Shown here one piece after another: positions 55,772 to 64,000 of a stretch of DNA of 64,000 nucleotides (positions within the stretch are counted from its first letter, which is position 1; each line of letters starts with the position of its first letter). A program made the translations under genes and the position numbers. The notes beneath the pieces are model-generated. The model was not told where the DNA came from. It ran no database searches and saw only the letters and a list, made by a program, of their open reading frames with translations. The stretch is from contig NZ_KB894570.1 in assembly GCF_000374525.1 (NCBI RefSeq), positions 835,065 to 899,064 on the forward strand. The letters are read 5' to 3'. This DNA comes from Amorphus coralli DSM 19760 (lineage in GTDB: Bacteria > Pseudomonadota > Alphaproteobacteria > Rhizobiales > Amorphaceae).

Positions 55772-56908
55772 TCAGGACCCCGCGATCTGGCGGATGTCGT
55801 TGAAGGTCGCGAAGATCATCAACATCAGGACCAGCGCCAGTCCGACCCGGAAGCCGATGTCCTGCGACCGCTCCGACAGCGGCCGGCCACGTGCCGCCTC
55901 TATCCCGTAGAAGACCAGATGGCCGCCATCGAGCATGGGAATCGGCAGGAGATTGATCAGGCCGATGGAGACCGAAAGGATTGCCGCGAGGTTGAAGAGT
56001 GCCACCAGGCCGAGCGTGGCGACCTGGCCGGAGACCTGCGCGACACGGATGGGGCCGCCGAGCTGGTCGGCCGATTCCCGGCCCGTCACGATACCGCCGA
56101 CGTAGGCACCTGTGCGCGCCACGATGAACCAGGATTCCTGCACACCCGCGGAGACGGCCTCCGGCAACGAATAGGTCTTCGTCGAGATGGCGTCGGCGCT
56201 GGTGGCGCGGCTGATGCCGAGGACGCCGACGCGCTGGGTGTTGCCGAAGCCGTCCTCCATTTCCCGGAATTCCGGGATGGCGGTGAGTTCGACCGCCTCC
56301 CCTCCCCGATCGACGGTGAACACGAGCGGCCGCTCGCCGCTGCCGCTCACGACGCGCTGTACGTCGGAGAAGGCCTCGATCTCGCGCCCGTCGATGGCAA
56401 CGATCACGTCCCCGGGCTCGAAGCCCGCGGCGGCGGCCGGCGAATCCGGCTGCACGGCATCGACCTGGGCCGCGGTCATCGGCCGGCCGAACGAGACGAA
56501 CAGGACGGTGAAGATGACCACCGCGAGGATGAAATTGGCGATTGGGCCCGCGGCCACGACGGCGGCGCGCTGCCAGACGGGCTTCAGGAAGAAGCTCGAG
56601 GCGCGTTCCTCCGGCGTCATGTGGGCGATGGCCTCGTGGTCGGGGACGCTGGCGGCATTCTCGTCACCGGCGAACTTGACGTAGCCGCCGAGCGGCACCG
56701 CCGCCACCCGCCAGCGCGTGCCGTGTCGGTCGGTCCGGCCGAAGAGCTCCGGGCCGAATCCGACGGAGAACGTCTGCACCGCCACGCCGCACCAGCGCGC
56801 CACGAGAAAATGGCCGAGCTCGTGGAAGAAGACGACGATGGTCAGGACGAACAGGAACGGCAGGATATAGGAGAGCGCCGTTCCGCCGAGACCGCTGATG
56901 AAGTCCAT
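55772..56908 (-). CDS. rseP: Site-2 protease RseP
   Basis: A 378-residue intramembrane zinc metalloprotease. The first helix carries the zinc motif HELGHFLVARWCG near 29-41. A PDZ domain lies at about 125-205 (PDSPAAAAGFEPGDVIVAIDG). The third zinc ligand is in NLLPIPMLDGGHLVFYGIE near 325. It releases envelope-stress sigma factors by cutting their anti-sigma factors in the membrane. ATG 56908 is chosen; the frame extends upstream without similarity. It precedes bamA and follows dxr in the reverse block. Confidence 0.95.
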   Translation of the reverse strand: MDFISGLGGTALSYILPFLFVLTIVVFFHELGHFLVARWCGVAVQTFSVGFGPELFGRTDRHGTRWRVAAVPLGGYVKFAGDENAASVPDHEAIAHMTPEERASSFFLKPVWQRAAVVAAGPIANFILAVVIFTVLFVSFGRPMTAAQVDAVQPDSPAAAAGFEPGDVIVAIDGREIEAFSDVQRVVSGSGERPLVFTVDRGGEAVELTAIPEFREMEDGFGNTQRVGVLGISRATSADAISTKTYSLPEAVSAGVQESWFIVARTGAYVGGIVTGRESADQLGGPIRVAQVSGQVATLGLVALFNLAAILSVSIGLINLLPIPMLDGGHLVFYGIEAARGRPLSERSQDIGFRVGLALVLMLMIFATFNDIRQIAGS

Positions 56909-57018
56909 CGTCCTGCATTCCTTGTGGTGTGCGCCGGTCCGGCCCGACGCCGACGAAACAGATAGGCGCTGCGGGCCGCCGCCCAAGTCGCGTTCGCGTG
57001 AGTGCCCGGCGCACGCCC

Positions 57019-58209
57019 TCAGGCGCGCAGCCGCGCCCGCGCCTCGATTTCCTCCGAGCCGGCCCGCCGGCCGTATGCGTCGAGCGCCGCGACATCGTCG
57101 AGGCTGCCCGGCTCCACGACCATATGGTCACGCTCGGCCCGATCGAGAACCCGGTCAACTGTCGCAGGGATGTCGAGAAATCCGATGCGCCGCTCCAGGA
57201 AGGCGGCGACGGCCACCTCGTTGGCGGCGTTGAGAAGCGTCGGCGCCCCGTTGCCGCGCCGCAGCGCCGCGAAGGCCAGCGCAAGGCATTCGAAGCGGTC
57301 CGTGTCGGGTGGCTCGAAGGTCAGCGTGCCGATGCGCGCCAGGTCGAGCGTCTCCACCGGCGAACCCGCGCGCGACGGCCAGTTGAGGCAGTTGGCGATC
57401 GGGGTGCGCATGTCGGGCATGCCGAGCTGAGCCAGGCACGAGCCGTCGGAATAGCGCACCAGGCCGTGCACGATGGATTGGGGATGCACCACCACGGACA
57501 GCTGGTCGGGGCCGATGGGGAAGAGGTGGAAGGCCTCGATGAGCTCCAGCCCCTTGTTCATCATGGTGGCGGAATCGATGGTGATCTTGGCGCCCATCGA
57601 CCAGTTCGGGTGCTTCAGCGCCTGTTCCGGCGCGACGGCGGCCATGTTGGCCTTCGCCCAGGTCCGGAACGGTCCGCCCGAGGCCGTCAGGACGACCTCC
57701 TCGACGGCGGAGGCGGCGTGATCCTCGAAGACCTGGAAGATGGCGTTGTGCTCGGAATCCACCGGCAGGATGGTGGCCCCTGCCCGCTCCGCCTCGCCCA
57801 TGACCAGCGTGCCGGCGGTGACGAGACACTCCTTGTTGGCGATGGCGACCCGGGTGCCGGTCCGGATGGCGGCCACCGTCGGTGCCAGGCCGGCGGCGCC
57901 GGAGATCGCCGCGACGACGATATCGGCGGGCACGACGGCGAGATCGACGAGCGCCGCCTCGCCTGCCGCCGCCTCGATGCCGGTGCCCGACAGCGCCTCG
58001 GCCAGCGCGGTCCCGGCGGCCGGATCGGCCACCACGGCACGCGGCGCCTTGTGCAGGCGCGCCAGCTCGGCCAGCGCGGCGGCGTTGCGGTTGGCAGCGA
58101 GCCCGACCACTTCGAACCGGTCGGGCGCCCGGCCGATCAGGTCGAGGGTGGCGAGGCCGATGGAGCCGGTGGCTCCCAGAACGATGACGCGCAGCGGACG
58201 GTCCGACAT
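57019..58209 (-). CDS. dxr: 1-deoxy-D-xylulose 5-phosphate reductoisomerase
   Basis: A 396-residue enzyme, second step of the non-mevalonate isoprenoid pathway (DXP to MEP). The NADPH-binding start is VIVLGATGSIGLATLDLIG. The metal/substrate region has PVDSEHNAIFQVFE near 148-161 and LTASGGPFRTW near 180. It then has MGAKITIDSATMMNKGLELIEA near 205-226. Its ATG shares one base with the cdsA stop, so translation is coupled. uppS, also isoprenoid-dependent, is nearby. Confidence 0.96.
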   Translation of the reverse strand: MSDRPLRVIVLGATGSIGLATLDLIGRAPDRFEVVGLAANRNAAALAELARLHKAPRAVVADPAAGTALAEALSGTGIEAAAGEAALVDLAVVPADIVVAAISGAAGLAPTVAAIRTGTRVAIANKECLVTAGTLVMGEAERAGATILPVDSEHNAIFQVFEDHAASAVEEVVLTASGGPFRTWAKANMAAVAPEQALKHPNWSMGAKITIDSATMMNKGLELIEAFHLFPIGPDQLSVVVHPQSIVHGLVRYSDGSCLAQLGMPDMRTPIANCLNWPSRAGSPVETLDLARIGTLTFEPPDTDRFECLALAFAALRRGNGAPTLLNAANEVAVAAFLERRIGFLDIPATVDRVLDRAERDHMVVEPGSLDDVAALDAYGRRAGSEEIEARARLRA

Positions 58210-59102
58210 CAGCCGAGGCTCCCCATGGCGGCGAGCAGCCCGCCGGCGATATCGCCCCCCTCGGCCCACAGGAGGCCGATGATCACGGCCACCATGCCGG
58301 CGGCGAGAAGGCCGTCGACCCGATCCATCAGGCCGCCGTGGCCGGGAATGAGCTTGCTGGAATCCTTGATGCCGAAGCGCCGCTTGGCCGCCGATTCCAG
58401 GAGATCGCCGAGCACGGCGACCACGGCGAGGAGCAGCGCAACGGCGATGGCAGCGGCGGTGACCGGATCGCCGAGCCAGGCGAGCGCCGCCGCACCGGCC
58501 GCCGCACCGGCAACCAGCCCGCCGATCGTGCCCGACCAGGTCTTTTTGGGGGAGACGAGCGGCCACAGCTTCGGACCGCCGACGGTGCGGCCGACGAAGT
58601 AGGCAAAGACGTCGGTCGACCAAGCCACCAGGAACACCACGACCACCGCGGTGAGCCCGTAGCGCTCGGCGCGCAGCAGCACGAAGGCGAGCGTTCCCAA
58701 CCCGACATAAAGGAGCCCGGCGGCGATCCAGGCACGGGCACCGCGCACCGGCGACCGTGTTCCCGCCGCGGTGTTGACGGTCAGCGCTGCCACGATCACC
58801 GCCCCCAGCAGCACGCCGAGGCCGGTCTCCGGCCCCGCCACCAGGGTGGCGAGATTGGCGCCGACGACGCCGGCAACGGAGACGACGAAGGCAGCAGTTC
58901 GCACCGGCACGTCCACCATGCGGAACCATTCCACCATGACGACGATGCCGAGCGCGGAGACCCCGAGCAGGAAGGTGACGCCGCCGATCCAGGCGAGCAC
59001 CAGCGCCGCCGGACCGAGGACGATCGCCGACAGGGTGCGCTGGGTCAGGTCCGCGTTTCGGCGCGAAGGGGTTGCGGGATCGTTTGCCACCGGGGCAGTC
59101 AC
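58209..59102 (-). CDS. cdsA: Phosphatidate cytidylyltransferase
   Basis: A 297-residue polytopic inner-membrane enzyme making CDP-diacylglycerol, the precursor of all phospholipids. Several helices are clear, and the CTP-transferase signature is at SAAKRRFGIKDSSKLIPGHGGLMDRVDGLL near 235-264 (cut here only by spacing, key residues K-D-S-S and G-H-G-G-D-R-D). GTG 59102 starts one base after the uppS stop. A short polar N-terminus of about 25 residues precedes the first helix. Confidence 0.94.
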   Translation of the reverse strand: MTAPVANDPATPSRRNADLTQRTLSAIVLGPAALVLAWIGGVTFLLGVSALGIVVMVEWFRMVDVPVRTAAFVVSVAGVVGANLATLVAGPETGLGVLLGAVIVAALTVNTAAGTRSPVRGARAWIAAGLLYVGLGTLAFVLLRAERYGLTAVVVVFLVAWSTDVFAYFVGRTVGGPKLWPLVSPKKTWSGTIGGLVAGAAAGAAALAWLGDPVTAAAIAVALLLAVVAVLGDLLESAAKRRFGIKDSSKLIPGHGGLMDRVDGLLAAGMVAVIIGLLWAEGGDIAGGLLAAMGSLG

Positions 59103-59103
59103 C

Positions 59104-59874
59104 TCACCCGCCGGTCATGCCGGCGGCGAGGCCCCCGAACCGACGGTCGCGGTTGCAGAATTCGCGAATGGCCGCTTCGAGCGACGCCTCGTCGAAGTCG
59201 GGCCAGTGCTGCGGCACGAAGACGAATTCCGAGTAGGCGGCCTGCCACATGGTGAAATTCGACAACCGGTTCTCGCCGCTCGTGCGGATGATCAGGTCGG
59301 GGTCGGGAATGCCGGCGGTGTCCAGTTCGCAGGCGAGCAGGGTCTCATCGATGGCTGCGGGGTCCAGCTCACCGGCCCTCACCCGCTCCGCCAGCTTGCG
59401 GCAGGCTCTCGCGATCTCGTCACGGCCGCCATAGTTGAAAGCGACGAGCAGCGTGAGGCCGGTGTTGGCGCGGGTCGTTTCCTCCGCCTCCACCAGCAGC
59501 GCCCGGATATCGTCCGCCAGATCGTCCCGGCGGCCGATGGGAATCACCCGCACGTTCGCCTGGGCGAGTTCCTTCAGGTCCTGCTGGATGAAGCGACGCA
59601 GAAGGCTCATCAGGCTGGCGATCTCCTGCGCCGGCCGCGACCAGTTTTCCGAGGAGAAGCTGAAGATGGTGAGATAGCCGACGCCGAGTTCGCCGGCGTG
59701 CCGCACCGTGCGCCGGAGTGCCTCGACGCCCTTGCGATGACCGGCCGCCCGCGGCAGCCCCCTGGACTGCGCCCACCGCCCGTTGCCATCCATGATGATG
59801 CCAATGTGGGTCGGGATGCGCGGGTCATCGGCTGACGGAAGCGGACGCGCTGGCACTCCTCCTGCGGCGGACAT
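59104..59874 (-). CDS. uppS: Undecaprenyl diphosphate synthase
   Basis: A 256-residue cis-prenyltransferase making the C55 carrier lipid for peptidoglycan. Region I reads [20 protein letters not shown] near 23-42. [13 protein letters not shown] (near 80-92), [13 protein letters not shown] (near 150) and [15 protein letters not shown] (near 200-214) complete the substrate site. ATG 59874 is preferred to the TTG one codon upstream. It lies 37 bp after the frr stop. Confidence 0.95.
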   Translation of the reverse strand: MSAAGGVPARPLPSADDPRIPTHIGIIMDGNGRWAQSRGLPRAAGHRKGVEALRRTVRHAGELGVGYLTIFSFSSENWSRPAQEIASLMSLLRRFIQQDLKELAQANVRVIPIGRRDDLADDIRALLVEAEETTRANTGLTLLVAFNYGGRDEIARACRKLAERVRAGELDPAAIDETLLACELDTAGIPDPDLIIRTSGENRLSNFTMWQAAYSEFVFVPQHWPDFDEASLEAAIREFCNRDRRFGGLAAGMTGG

Positions 59875-59911
59875 CAATTCAGCCTCGCTGTCGGGTACGG
59901 CGGCACGCGCC

Positions 59912-60475
59912 TTACACCTGCGTGATTTCCTGTTCCTTGTTGGCCAGGATGCTGTCGATCTCCGAGACCATCTCGTCGGTCAGTTTCTGGACCCGCTCGG
60001 ACAGGTTGCGGCTGTCATCCTGGCCGATCTCGCCCTCCTTCTCCAGGAGCTTGATCTCTTCCATGCCGTCTCGGCGCACGTGGCGCACCGCAACCTTGGC
60101 GTTTTCGGCGTATTTGTGAGCAACCTTAACAAGCTCCTGGCGGCGCTCGGCGTTCAGCTCCGGGATCGGAATGCGCATCAGCTGGCCTTCAACCACAGGG
60201 TTGAGGCCGAGCGAGGAATCGCGGATCGCCCGCTCGACAGCCTGAACAGCGGAGCGGTCCCAGACCTGCACGGTGATCATGCGCGCCTCCGGCACCTGGA
60301 TGGTGGCGCACTGGTTGAGCGGCATGTGGCTGCCGTAGATCTCCACGGTGACGGGATCCAGCATGCTGCTCGAGGCGCGTCCGGTGCGCAGGCCAGCCAG
60401 ATCCTGCTTCAGCACGCCGATCGCGCCCTGCATCCGGCGCTTCAGATCGTCGATGTCGAACGCGGTATCAGCCAT
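59912..60475 (-). CDS. frr: Ribosome recycling factor
   Basis: A 187-residue tRNA-mimic that splits post-termination ribosomes with EF-G. Family marks are [29 protein letters not shown] (key residues GLRTGRA near 28-34), [11 protein letters not shown] near 84-94, and [20 protein letters not shown] near 108-127. Full length for the family. pyrH lies 39 bp upstream. Confidence 0.97.
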   Translation of the reverse strand: MADTAFDIDDLKRRMQGAIGVLKQDLAGLRTGRASSSMLDPVTVEIYGSHMPLNQCATIQVPEARMITVQVWDRSAVQAVERAIRDSSLGLNPVVEGQLMRIPIPELNAERRQELVKVAHKYAENAKVAVRHVRRDGMEEIKLLEKEGEIGQDDSRNLSERVQKLTDEMVSEIDSILANKEQEITQV

Positions 60476-60514
60476 GTTTTCCTCTTTCCGGGTTGGATGC
60501 CGACACGCGAGGCG

Positions 60515-61252
60515 TCAGCGATCGGCCCCGCCCTCCACGGTCACGAGCGTCGACCGACCGCCCCCACGAGCGACGGACACGAAGGCGCCGGGCTCTCCGA
60601 TGGAGAAGACGCTTACCGGAATCCGGTTGTCGCGAGCAAGGGCGATGGCGGTTGCGTCCATCACCGAAAGGCCGCGGGCCAGAACTTCCTGGTGGGTGAG
60701 CTGCTCGTAGCGGGTGGCGGTGGGATCGGTCTTCGGATCGGCGCTGTAGACGCCGTCAACCTGGGTCCCCTTCATCACCACGTCGCAACCCATCTCGGTT
60801 GCGCGCAGCACCGCACCCGTATCGGTGGTGAAGAACGGGTTGCCGGTGCCGCCGGCGAACAGCACGACGCGGCCAGCCTGGAAATGGGCGAGCGCGACAC
60901 GCTGGGTGAAGGTTTCGCAGACCGTCGGGACCGGCAGCGCCGACATGACCCGGGCCGGCACGCCGCGCGCCGAGAGCGCCGCGTTGAGCGCCAGCGCGTT
61001 CATGACGGTTGCCAGCATGCCCATGTGATCGCCGCTCACCCGGTCGATCCCGGTCGCCGAGATCTGGGCACCGCGAACGAAGTTGCCGCCGCCGACAACG
61101 ACGCCGACCTGGCCACCGAGCGCGACAACCTCGCCAATCTCGTCGGCGATGCGGGCGACCACGGAAGGGGCGATGCCGAAGCCTTCCGAACCGGTCAGCG
61201 CCTCACCGGAAAGCTTGAGGAGAACGCGGCGCCAGCGGAGGTCGGAGGACAT
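60515..61252 (-). CDS. pyrH: Uridylate kinase
   Basis: A 245-residue amino acid kinase-fold enzyme that phosphorylates UMP. Marks include RVLLKLSGEALTG near 8-20, VGVVVGGGNFVRGAQIS near 50-66, ISATGIDRVSGDHMGMLATVMN near 65-86, VVLFAGGTGNPFFTTDTGA near 130-148 and VDGVYSADPKTDPTA near 164-178. ATG 61252 has GGAGGT-type sequence upstream. It lies between tsf and frr, as is nearly universal. Confidence 0.96.
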   Translation of the reverse strand: MSSDLRWRRVLLKLSGEALTGSEGFGIAPSVVARIADEIGEVVALGGQVGVVVGGGNFVRGAQISATGIDRVSGDHMGMLATVMNALALNAALSARGVPARVMSALPVPTVCETFTQRVALAHFQAGRVVLFAGGTGNPFFTTDTGAVLRATEMGCDVVMKGTQVDGVYSADPKTDPTATRYEQLTHQEVLARGLSVMDATAIALARDNRIPVSVFSIGEPGAFVSVARGGGRSTLVTVEGGADR

Positions 61253-61498
61253 GGGCTCACCCTGTCTGAGGAACCGCGCGCGGACAGGGCCGATCGGCGG
61301 TCTGAAATCTGGATCGGTCGGACTCTGTAGAGCATCTTGCGGCCGGAGGGAAACGGACGCAGGCCCCTTTCCGGTGTTTTTCCAACGGGCAAGCTCCCGT
61401 TGAAGAAGGTCCGGATGCGCTTCGCAAAGTCCCCGCCCGCTTGTCGGACCGGGACGAGAGCGACTGTCGCCGGCCTGGCTTGCGCCAGGGTGTCGCCC

Positions 61499-61530
61499 AA
61501 AAGAAAACGCCCGGGACGATGTCCCGGGCG
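61499..61530 (-). terminator. Intrinsic terminator of rpsB-tsf
   Basis: On the reverse strand a perfect 10-bp stem, CGCCCGGGAC with its complement and a 3-nt loop, is followed by TTTTCTTTT. It begins 11 nt past the tsf stop. pyrH is therefore probably transcribed from its own promoter in the 61253-61498 gap. Confidence 0.9.
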
Positions 61531-61541
61531 CTTGTCTCGGA

Positions 61542-62465
61542 TCAGCTTCCGGCCGCCGCGGCCACTTCGGCCGCGAAGTCCGATTCTTCCTTCTCGATCC
61601 CTTCGCCGAGGGCGAAGCGGACGATGGCGACCACCTTAATCGGGGCGCCGGCCTCGGCCGCGGTGGCCTCGACGGCCTGCTCCACGGTCTTGTCCGGGTC
61701 CACGACGAAGACCTGCTTCAGAAGCGCGACTTCCTCGTAGAACTTACGCAGGCGGCCCTCGACCATCTTCTCGATGATGTTCTCCGGCTTGCCGGACTGG
61801 CGCGCCTGGTCGGCATAGACGGTGCGCTCACGCTCCACGACCGCCGGATCGACCTCGTCCGGCGTGACCGCCAGCGGGTTCACGGCGGCGACGTGCATGG
61901 CGATCTTGCGGCCCAGCTCGTTGAGCACGTCGGCCTTGCCCTCGGACTCAAGCGCGACCAGCACGCCGAGCTTGCCGAGACCGTCGGCCACGGCGTTGTG
62001 CACGTAGGTCGCAACGACGCCCGGCGACACCGACAGCACGGCGACGCGACGCAGAGCCATGTTCTCGCCGATGGTGGCGATCGCCTCGGTGATCTCGTCG
62101 TTGACCGAACGGCCCGTGCCAGGGAAGTCCGCGGCCAGCAGCGCGTCACGATCGCCGGCGCTGGCGAGCGCTTCCTTGGCGATGGTGCGGACCAGACCCT
62201 GGAAGGCCTCGTTGCGCGCCACGAAGTCGGTCTCGGAGTTGACCTCGACCAGAGCCGCGGAGCCGTCGCCCTGAGCCACGCCGATCAGGCCTTCCGCAGC
62301 AACGCGGTCGGCCTTCTTGGCGGCCTTGGACAGGCCCTTCTTGCGCAGCCAGTCGATGGCGGCTTCCATGTCGCCGTCGGTCTCGGTCAGCGCCTTCTTG
62401 CAGTCCATCATGCCGGCGCCGGTTTTTTCGCGGAGCTCTTTGACCTGCTGAGCCGAAATGCTCAT
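61542..62465 (-). CDS. tsf: Translation elongation factor Ts
   Basis: A 307-residue nucleotide-exchange factor for EF-Tu. The start [20 protein letters not shown] is the TS-N UBA-like domain, followed by [20 protein letters not shown]. The core has [13 protein letters not shown] near 82 and [11 protein letters not shown] near 190. ATG 62465 is taken instead of the GTG immediately before it; GAGGAC lies upstream. It is 321 bp downstream of rpsB. Confidence 0.97.
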   Translation of the reverse strand: MSISAQQVKELREKTGAGMMDCKKALTETDGDMEAAIDWLRKKGLSKAAKKADRVAAEGLIGVAQGDGSAALVEVNSETDFVARNEAFQGLVRTIAKEALASAGDRDALLAADFPGTGRSVNDEITEAIATIGENMALRRVAVLSVSPGVVATYVHNAVADGLGKLGVLVALESEGKADVLNELGRKIAMHVAAVNPLAVTPDEVDPAVVERERTVYADQARQSGKPENIIEKMVEGRLRKFYEEVALLKQVFVVDPDKTVEQAVEATAAEAGAPIKVVAIVRFALGEGIEKEESDFAAEVAAAAGS

Positions 62466-62786
62466 CACTGTCCTCGCCTGAGTTGCTGAGCGGACGGTTT
62501 ACGGTGGAACCCGGATGCCCGCCGAGATCCGCTCAAAATTTAAGGATCAATCGTTTCGACGACCCCGGGCCCGCACGGGACCCGGCGTCGGGGAGATCTG
62601 TGGTCGCTGCTGCCGCAGACCGGCAGGGCCGCCGGGCGTCCGGAGACCTGCCTGAACCGGACGGATCCGGCGCTTGCGGGCGCGCTCTTCATGGGCGATC
62701 GGAGCCCGGAAGTCGAGAACCGATCGCACCCATCGCGCCGCGCGGCAGCGCGGGCCCGGACAGGACGCCGGGCCCAGCCTTGCGGC
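62466..62786 (-). other. rpsB-tsf intergenic region
   Basis: 321 bp, longer than usual between these cotranscribed genes. No gene is credible. On the reverse strand, 12 nt after the rpsB stop, GGGCCCGG/CCGGGCCC (62752-62775) can form an 8-bp GC stem with an 8-nt loop and no U-run. This could be an attenuator that tunes tsf relative to rpsB. A separate tsf promoter is possible but not clear. Confidence 0.5.
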
Positions 62787-63662
62787 TTACTGCTTTTCCG
62801 CAGCCGCCTCGGCTTCACCCTCGGTGGTCACCGGCTCGGAAGCGGGCTCGGCCGGGACCGGCTCGGCCACTTCGCCAAGCGCAACTTCCTCAGGACCGGT
62901 GTCGGCCGGGGTCTCGAGGCTGGTCTCCTCGTACGGAGCGTCGTCGGCGCCGAGATCGGTACCGAGCGAGCCCTGGGCACGGGAGAGGCCGTCGATGGCG
63001 GCGCGGGCGATCAGGTCGCAATAGAGCGACACGGCGCGGGCGGCGTCATCGTTGCCCGGGACCGGGTAGGTGATGCCGTCGGGATCGCAGTTGGAATCGA
63101 CGATGGCCGCCACCGGGATGCCGAGACGACGTGCTTCCTGCACCGCGATCTGCTCGCGGTTGGTGTCGATCACGAAGACCAGGTCGGGCACGCCGCCCAT
63201 GTCCTTGATGCCGCCCAGGTTGCGCTCGAGCTTCTCACGCTCGCGATCCATGAAGAGCCGCTCCTTCTTGGTGAGGCCCTGGGGATCGTTGGCGATGATG
63301 TCTTCCAGCTTGCGCAGACGCTGGATCGAAACCGAGATGGTCTTCCAGTTCGTCAGCATGCCGCCCAGCCAGCGGGCATTGACGTAATACTGGGCCGAAC
63401 GGCGCGCGGATTCAGCAACGGCTTCCTGCGCGGCCCGCTTGGTGCCGACCATCAGCACGCGGCCGCCGCCGGCGACGGTGTCGGACACGGCCTTCAGGGC
63501 CTGGTCCAGCATCGGCACGGTCTGCGCCAGATCGATGATGTGAATGTTGTTGCGGTCGCCGAAGATGAACTGACCCATCTTCGGGTTCCAGCGGTGGGTC
63601 TGATGACCGAAGTGCACGCCCGCTTCCAGGAGCTGGCGCATAGTGAAACTGGGCAAAGCCAT
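62787..63662 (-). CDS. rpsB: Ribosomal protein S2
   Basis: A 291-residue small-subunit protein. The conserved body includes [20 protein letters not shown] at the start, [20 protein letters not shown], and [19 protein letters not shown] near 155-173. From about residue 228 a Glu/Ala/Pro-rich acidic tail of about 60 residues extends beyond the E. coli length (241), a common alphaproteobacterial trait. ATG 63662 is clear. A good promoter lies about 133 bp upstream. Confidence 0.97.
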   Translation of the reverse strand: MALPSFTMRQLLEAGVHFGHQTHRWNPKMGQFIFGDRNNIHIIDLAQTVPMLDQALKAVSDTVAGGGRVLMVGTKRAAQEAVAESARRSAQYYVNARWLGGMLTNWKTISVSIQRLRKLEDIIANDPQGLTKKERLFMDREREKLERNLGGIKDMGGVPDLVFVIDTNREQIAVQEARRLGIPVAAIVDSNCDPDGITYPVPGNDDAARAVSLYCDLIARAAIDGLSRAQGSLGTDLGADDAPYEETSLETPADTGPEEVALGEVAEPVPAEPASEPVTTEGEAEAAAEKQ

Positions 63663-63957
63663 GGCTTGCCTCTCCTACTTGATCCGGTTGAGCCTCCGCG
63701 GGGAATGCCGCCGGCGGATCTTGCCGTGCGACACCGGATCCTCGTGACGCCGATACCGGCGCCCTTCGGAGATCCCCGCGTGTGGAATGCGCGCGATATA
63801 CGGCGTGACGCGCCGCGTGGCAAGCCTTTCCGGCCGAACGGGGCTGCCGAGTTGGCGGATCAGAGCCACCAGCGGACGACCGCGGGCCGGCCGGCAGGCC
63901 GCCCACCCGGAGCCGGTGAGCGAACCGAACTCGGCGCGAGGGGGATTCTTTTTGATC
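63663..63957 (-). other. rpsB upstream leader region
   Basis: 295 bp upstream of rpsB, with the promoter at 63795-63823 and a predicted untranslated leader of about 125 nt. Ribosomal protein leaders often fold for feedback control; no known leader structure is recognised here. A palindromic element follows at 63958. Confidence 0.5.
63795..63823 (-). promoter_or_regulatory. rpsB promoter
   Basis: On the reverse strand TTGCCA (63818-63823), 17-bp spacer, TATATC (63795-63800). This is the best sigma-70-type match in the window. Transcription should begin near 63788. Confidence 0.7.
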
Positions 63958-64000
63958 GCAAAGCCGGACGGAAAACCGCAAGAGCACTTTTCCTGGCTTT
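63958..64000 (-). repeat. Palindromic element, locus 3, cut by window edge
   Basis: Left arm GCAAAGCC (63958-63965), 29-nt core from GGACGGAAAACCG to ACTTTTCCT (63966-63994), and right arm GGCTTT (63995-64000) up to the edge. The next two bases are expected to be GC if the arm is complete. The core is nearly identical to locus 1 copy B, yet the arms are different. Confidence 0.85.

Noticed and set aside
1..64000. tRNA or rRNA genes
   Set aside because: I looked for T-loop and acceptor-stem patterns in the larger gaps and found none; a covariance-model scan would be decisive.

Overview
The window is a GC-rich bacterial chromosome segment, almost certainly from an alphaproteobacterium of the order Hyphomicrobiales (Rhizobiales). 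The gene order is the best evidence. It carries nlpD-pcm-surE-serS-tatCBA-scpBA-nagZ-SPOR-argS-dgt, then erpA/xthA/exoR, then trpDC-moaC-moeA-lexA-comEC-gltX-gltA, and finally lpxB-lpxI-lpxA-fabZ-lpxD-bamA-rseP-dxr-cdsA-uppS-frr-pyrH-tsf-rpsB. An ExoR homologue, a Porin_2-type porin, trpDC without trpG, LpxI in place of LpxH and a direct-repeat LexA box all fit that order. I cannot name the genus.

Layout. 1-1023 holds a truncated MFS transporter. 1359-5980 is a reverse-strand polyamine/opine-type ABC importer operon. 6124-21782 is a reverse-strand housekeeping run: envelope division factor NlpD, protein repair (Pcm, SurE), SerS, Tat translocase, an out-of-place ABC ATPase, condensin partners ScpAB, NagZ, a very large SPOR protein and ArgS. 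21925-30828 has mixed orientation: dgt, erpA, xthA, a small secreted Cys-rich protein, exoR, parE, a DUF2569 membrane protein, an alpha/beta hydrolase and tpiA. 31002-37668 is forward: a PpiD-like chaperone, trpD, trpC, moaC, moeA and lexA. 37711-47970 holds comEC (reverse), gltX, a siderophore-interacting flavoreductase plus ABC exporter-fold pair, a porin (reverse) and gltA. 48089-63662 is one long reverse-strand block joining lipid A synthesis, outer-membrane assembly, isoprenoid and phospholipid synthesis, and translation factors.

RNA-level signals: a textbook terminator after gltA, one after tsf, several strong stem-loops after stop codons, and promoter-like boxes for ppiD, lexA, gltX, gltA and rpsB. 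lexA also has a LexA box and a near-match. No tRNA, rRNA, CRISPR array, insertion sequence or prophage was recognised.

The most unusual signal is a family of small palindromic elements in three places: two copies at 7591-7696, four tandem copies at 55551-55770, and one cut by the right window edge at 63958-64000. They share a core (GGACGGAAAAC ... CTTTTCCT) but their 8-bp outer arms differ between loci while remaining self-complementary. At the two complete loci the array abuts the stop codon of the reverse-strand gene next to it. This gives a precise prediction for the sequence just beyond the window.
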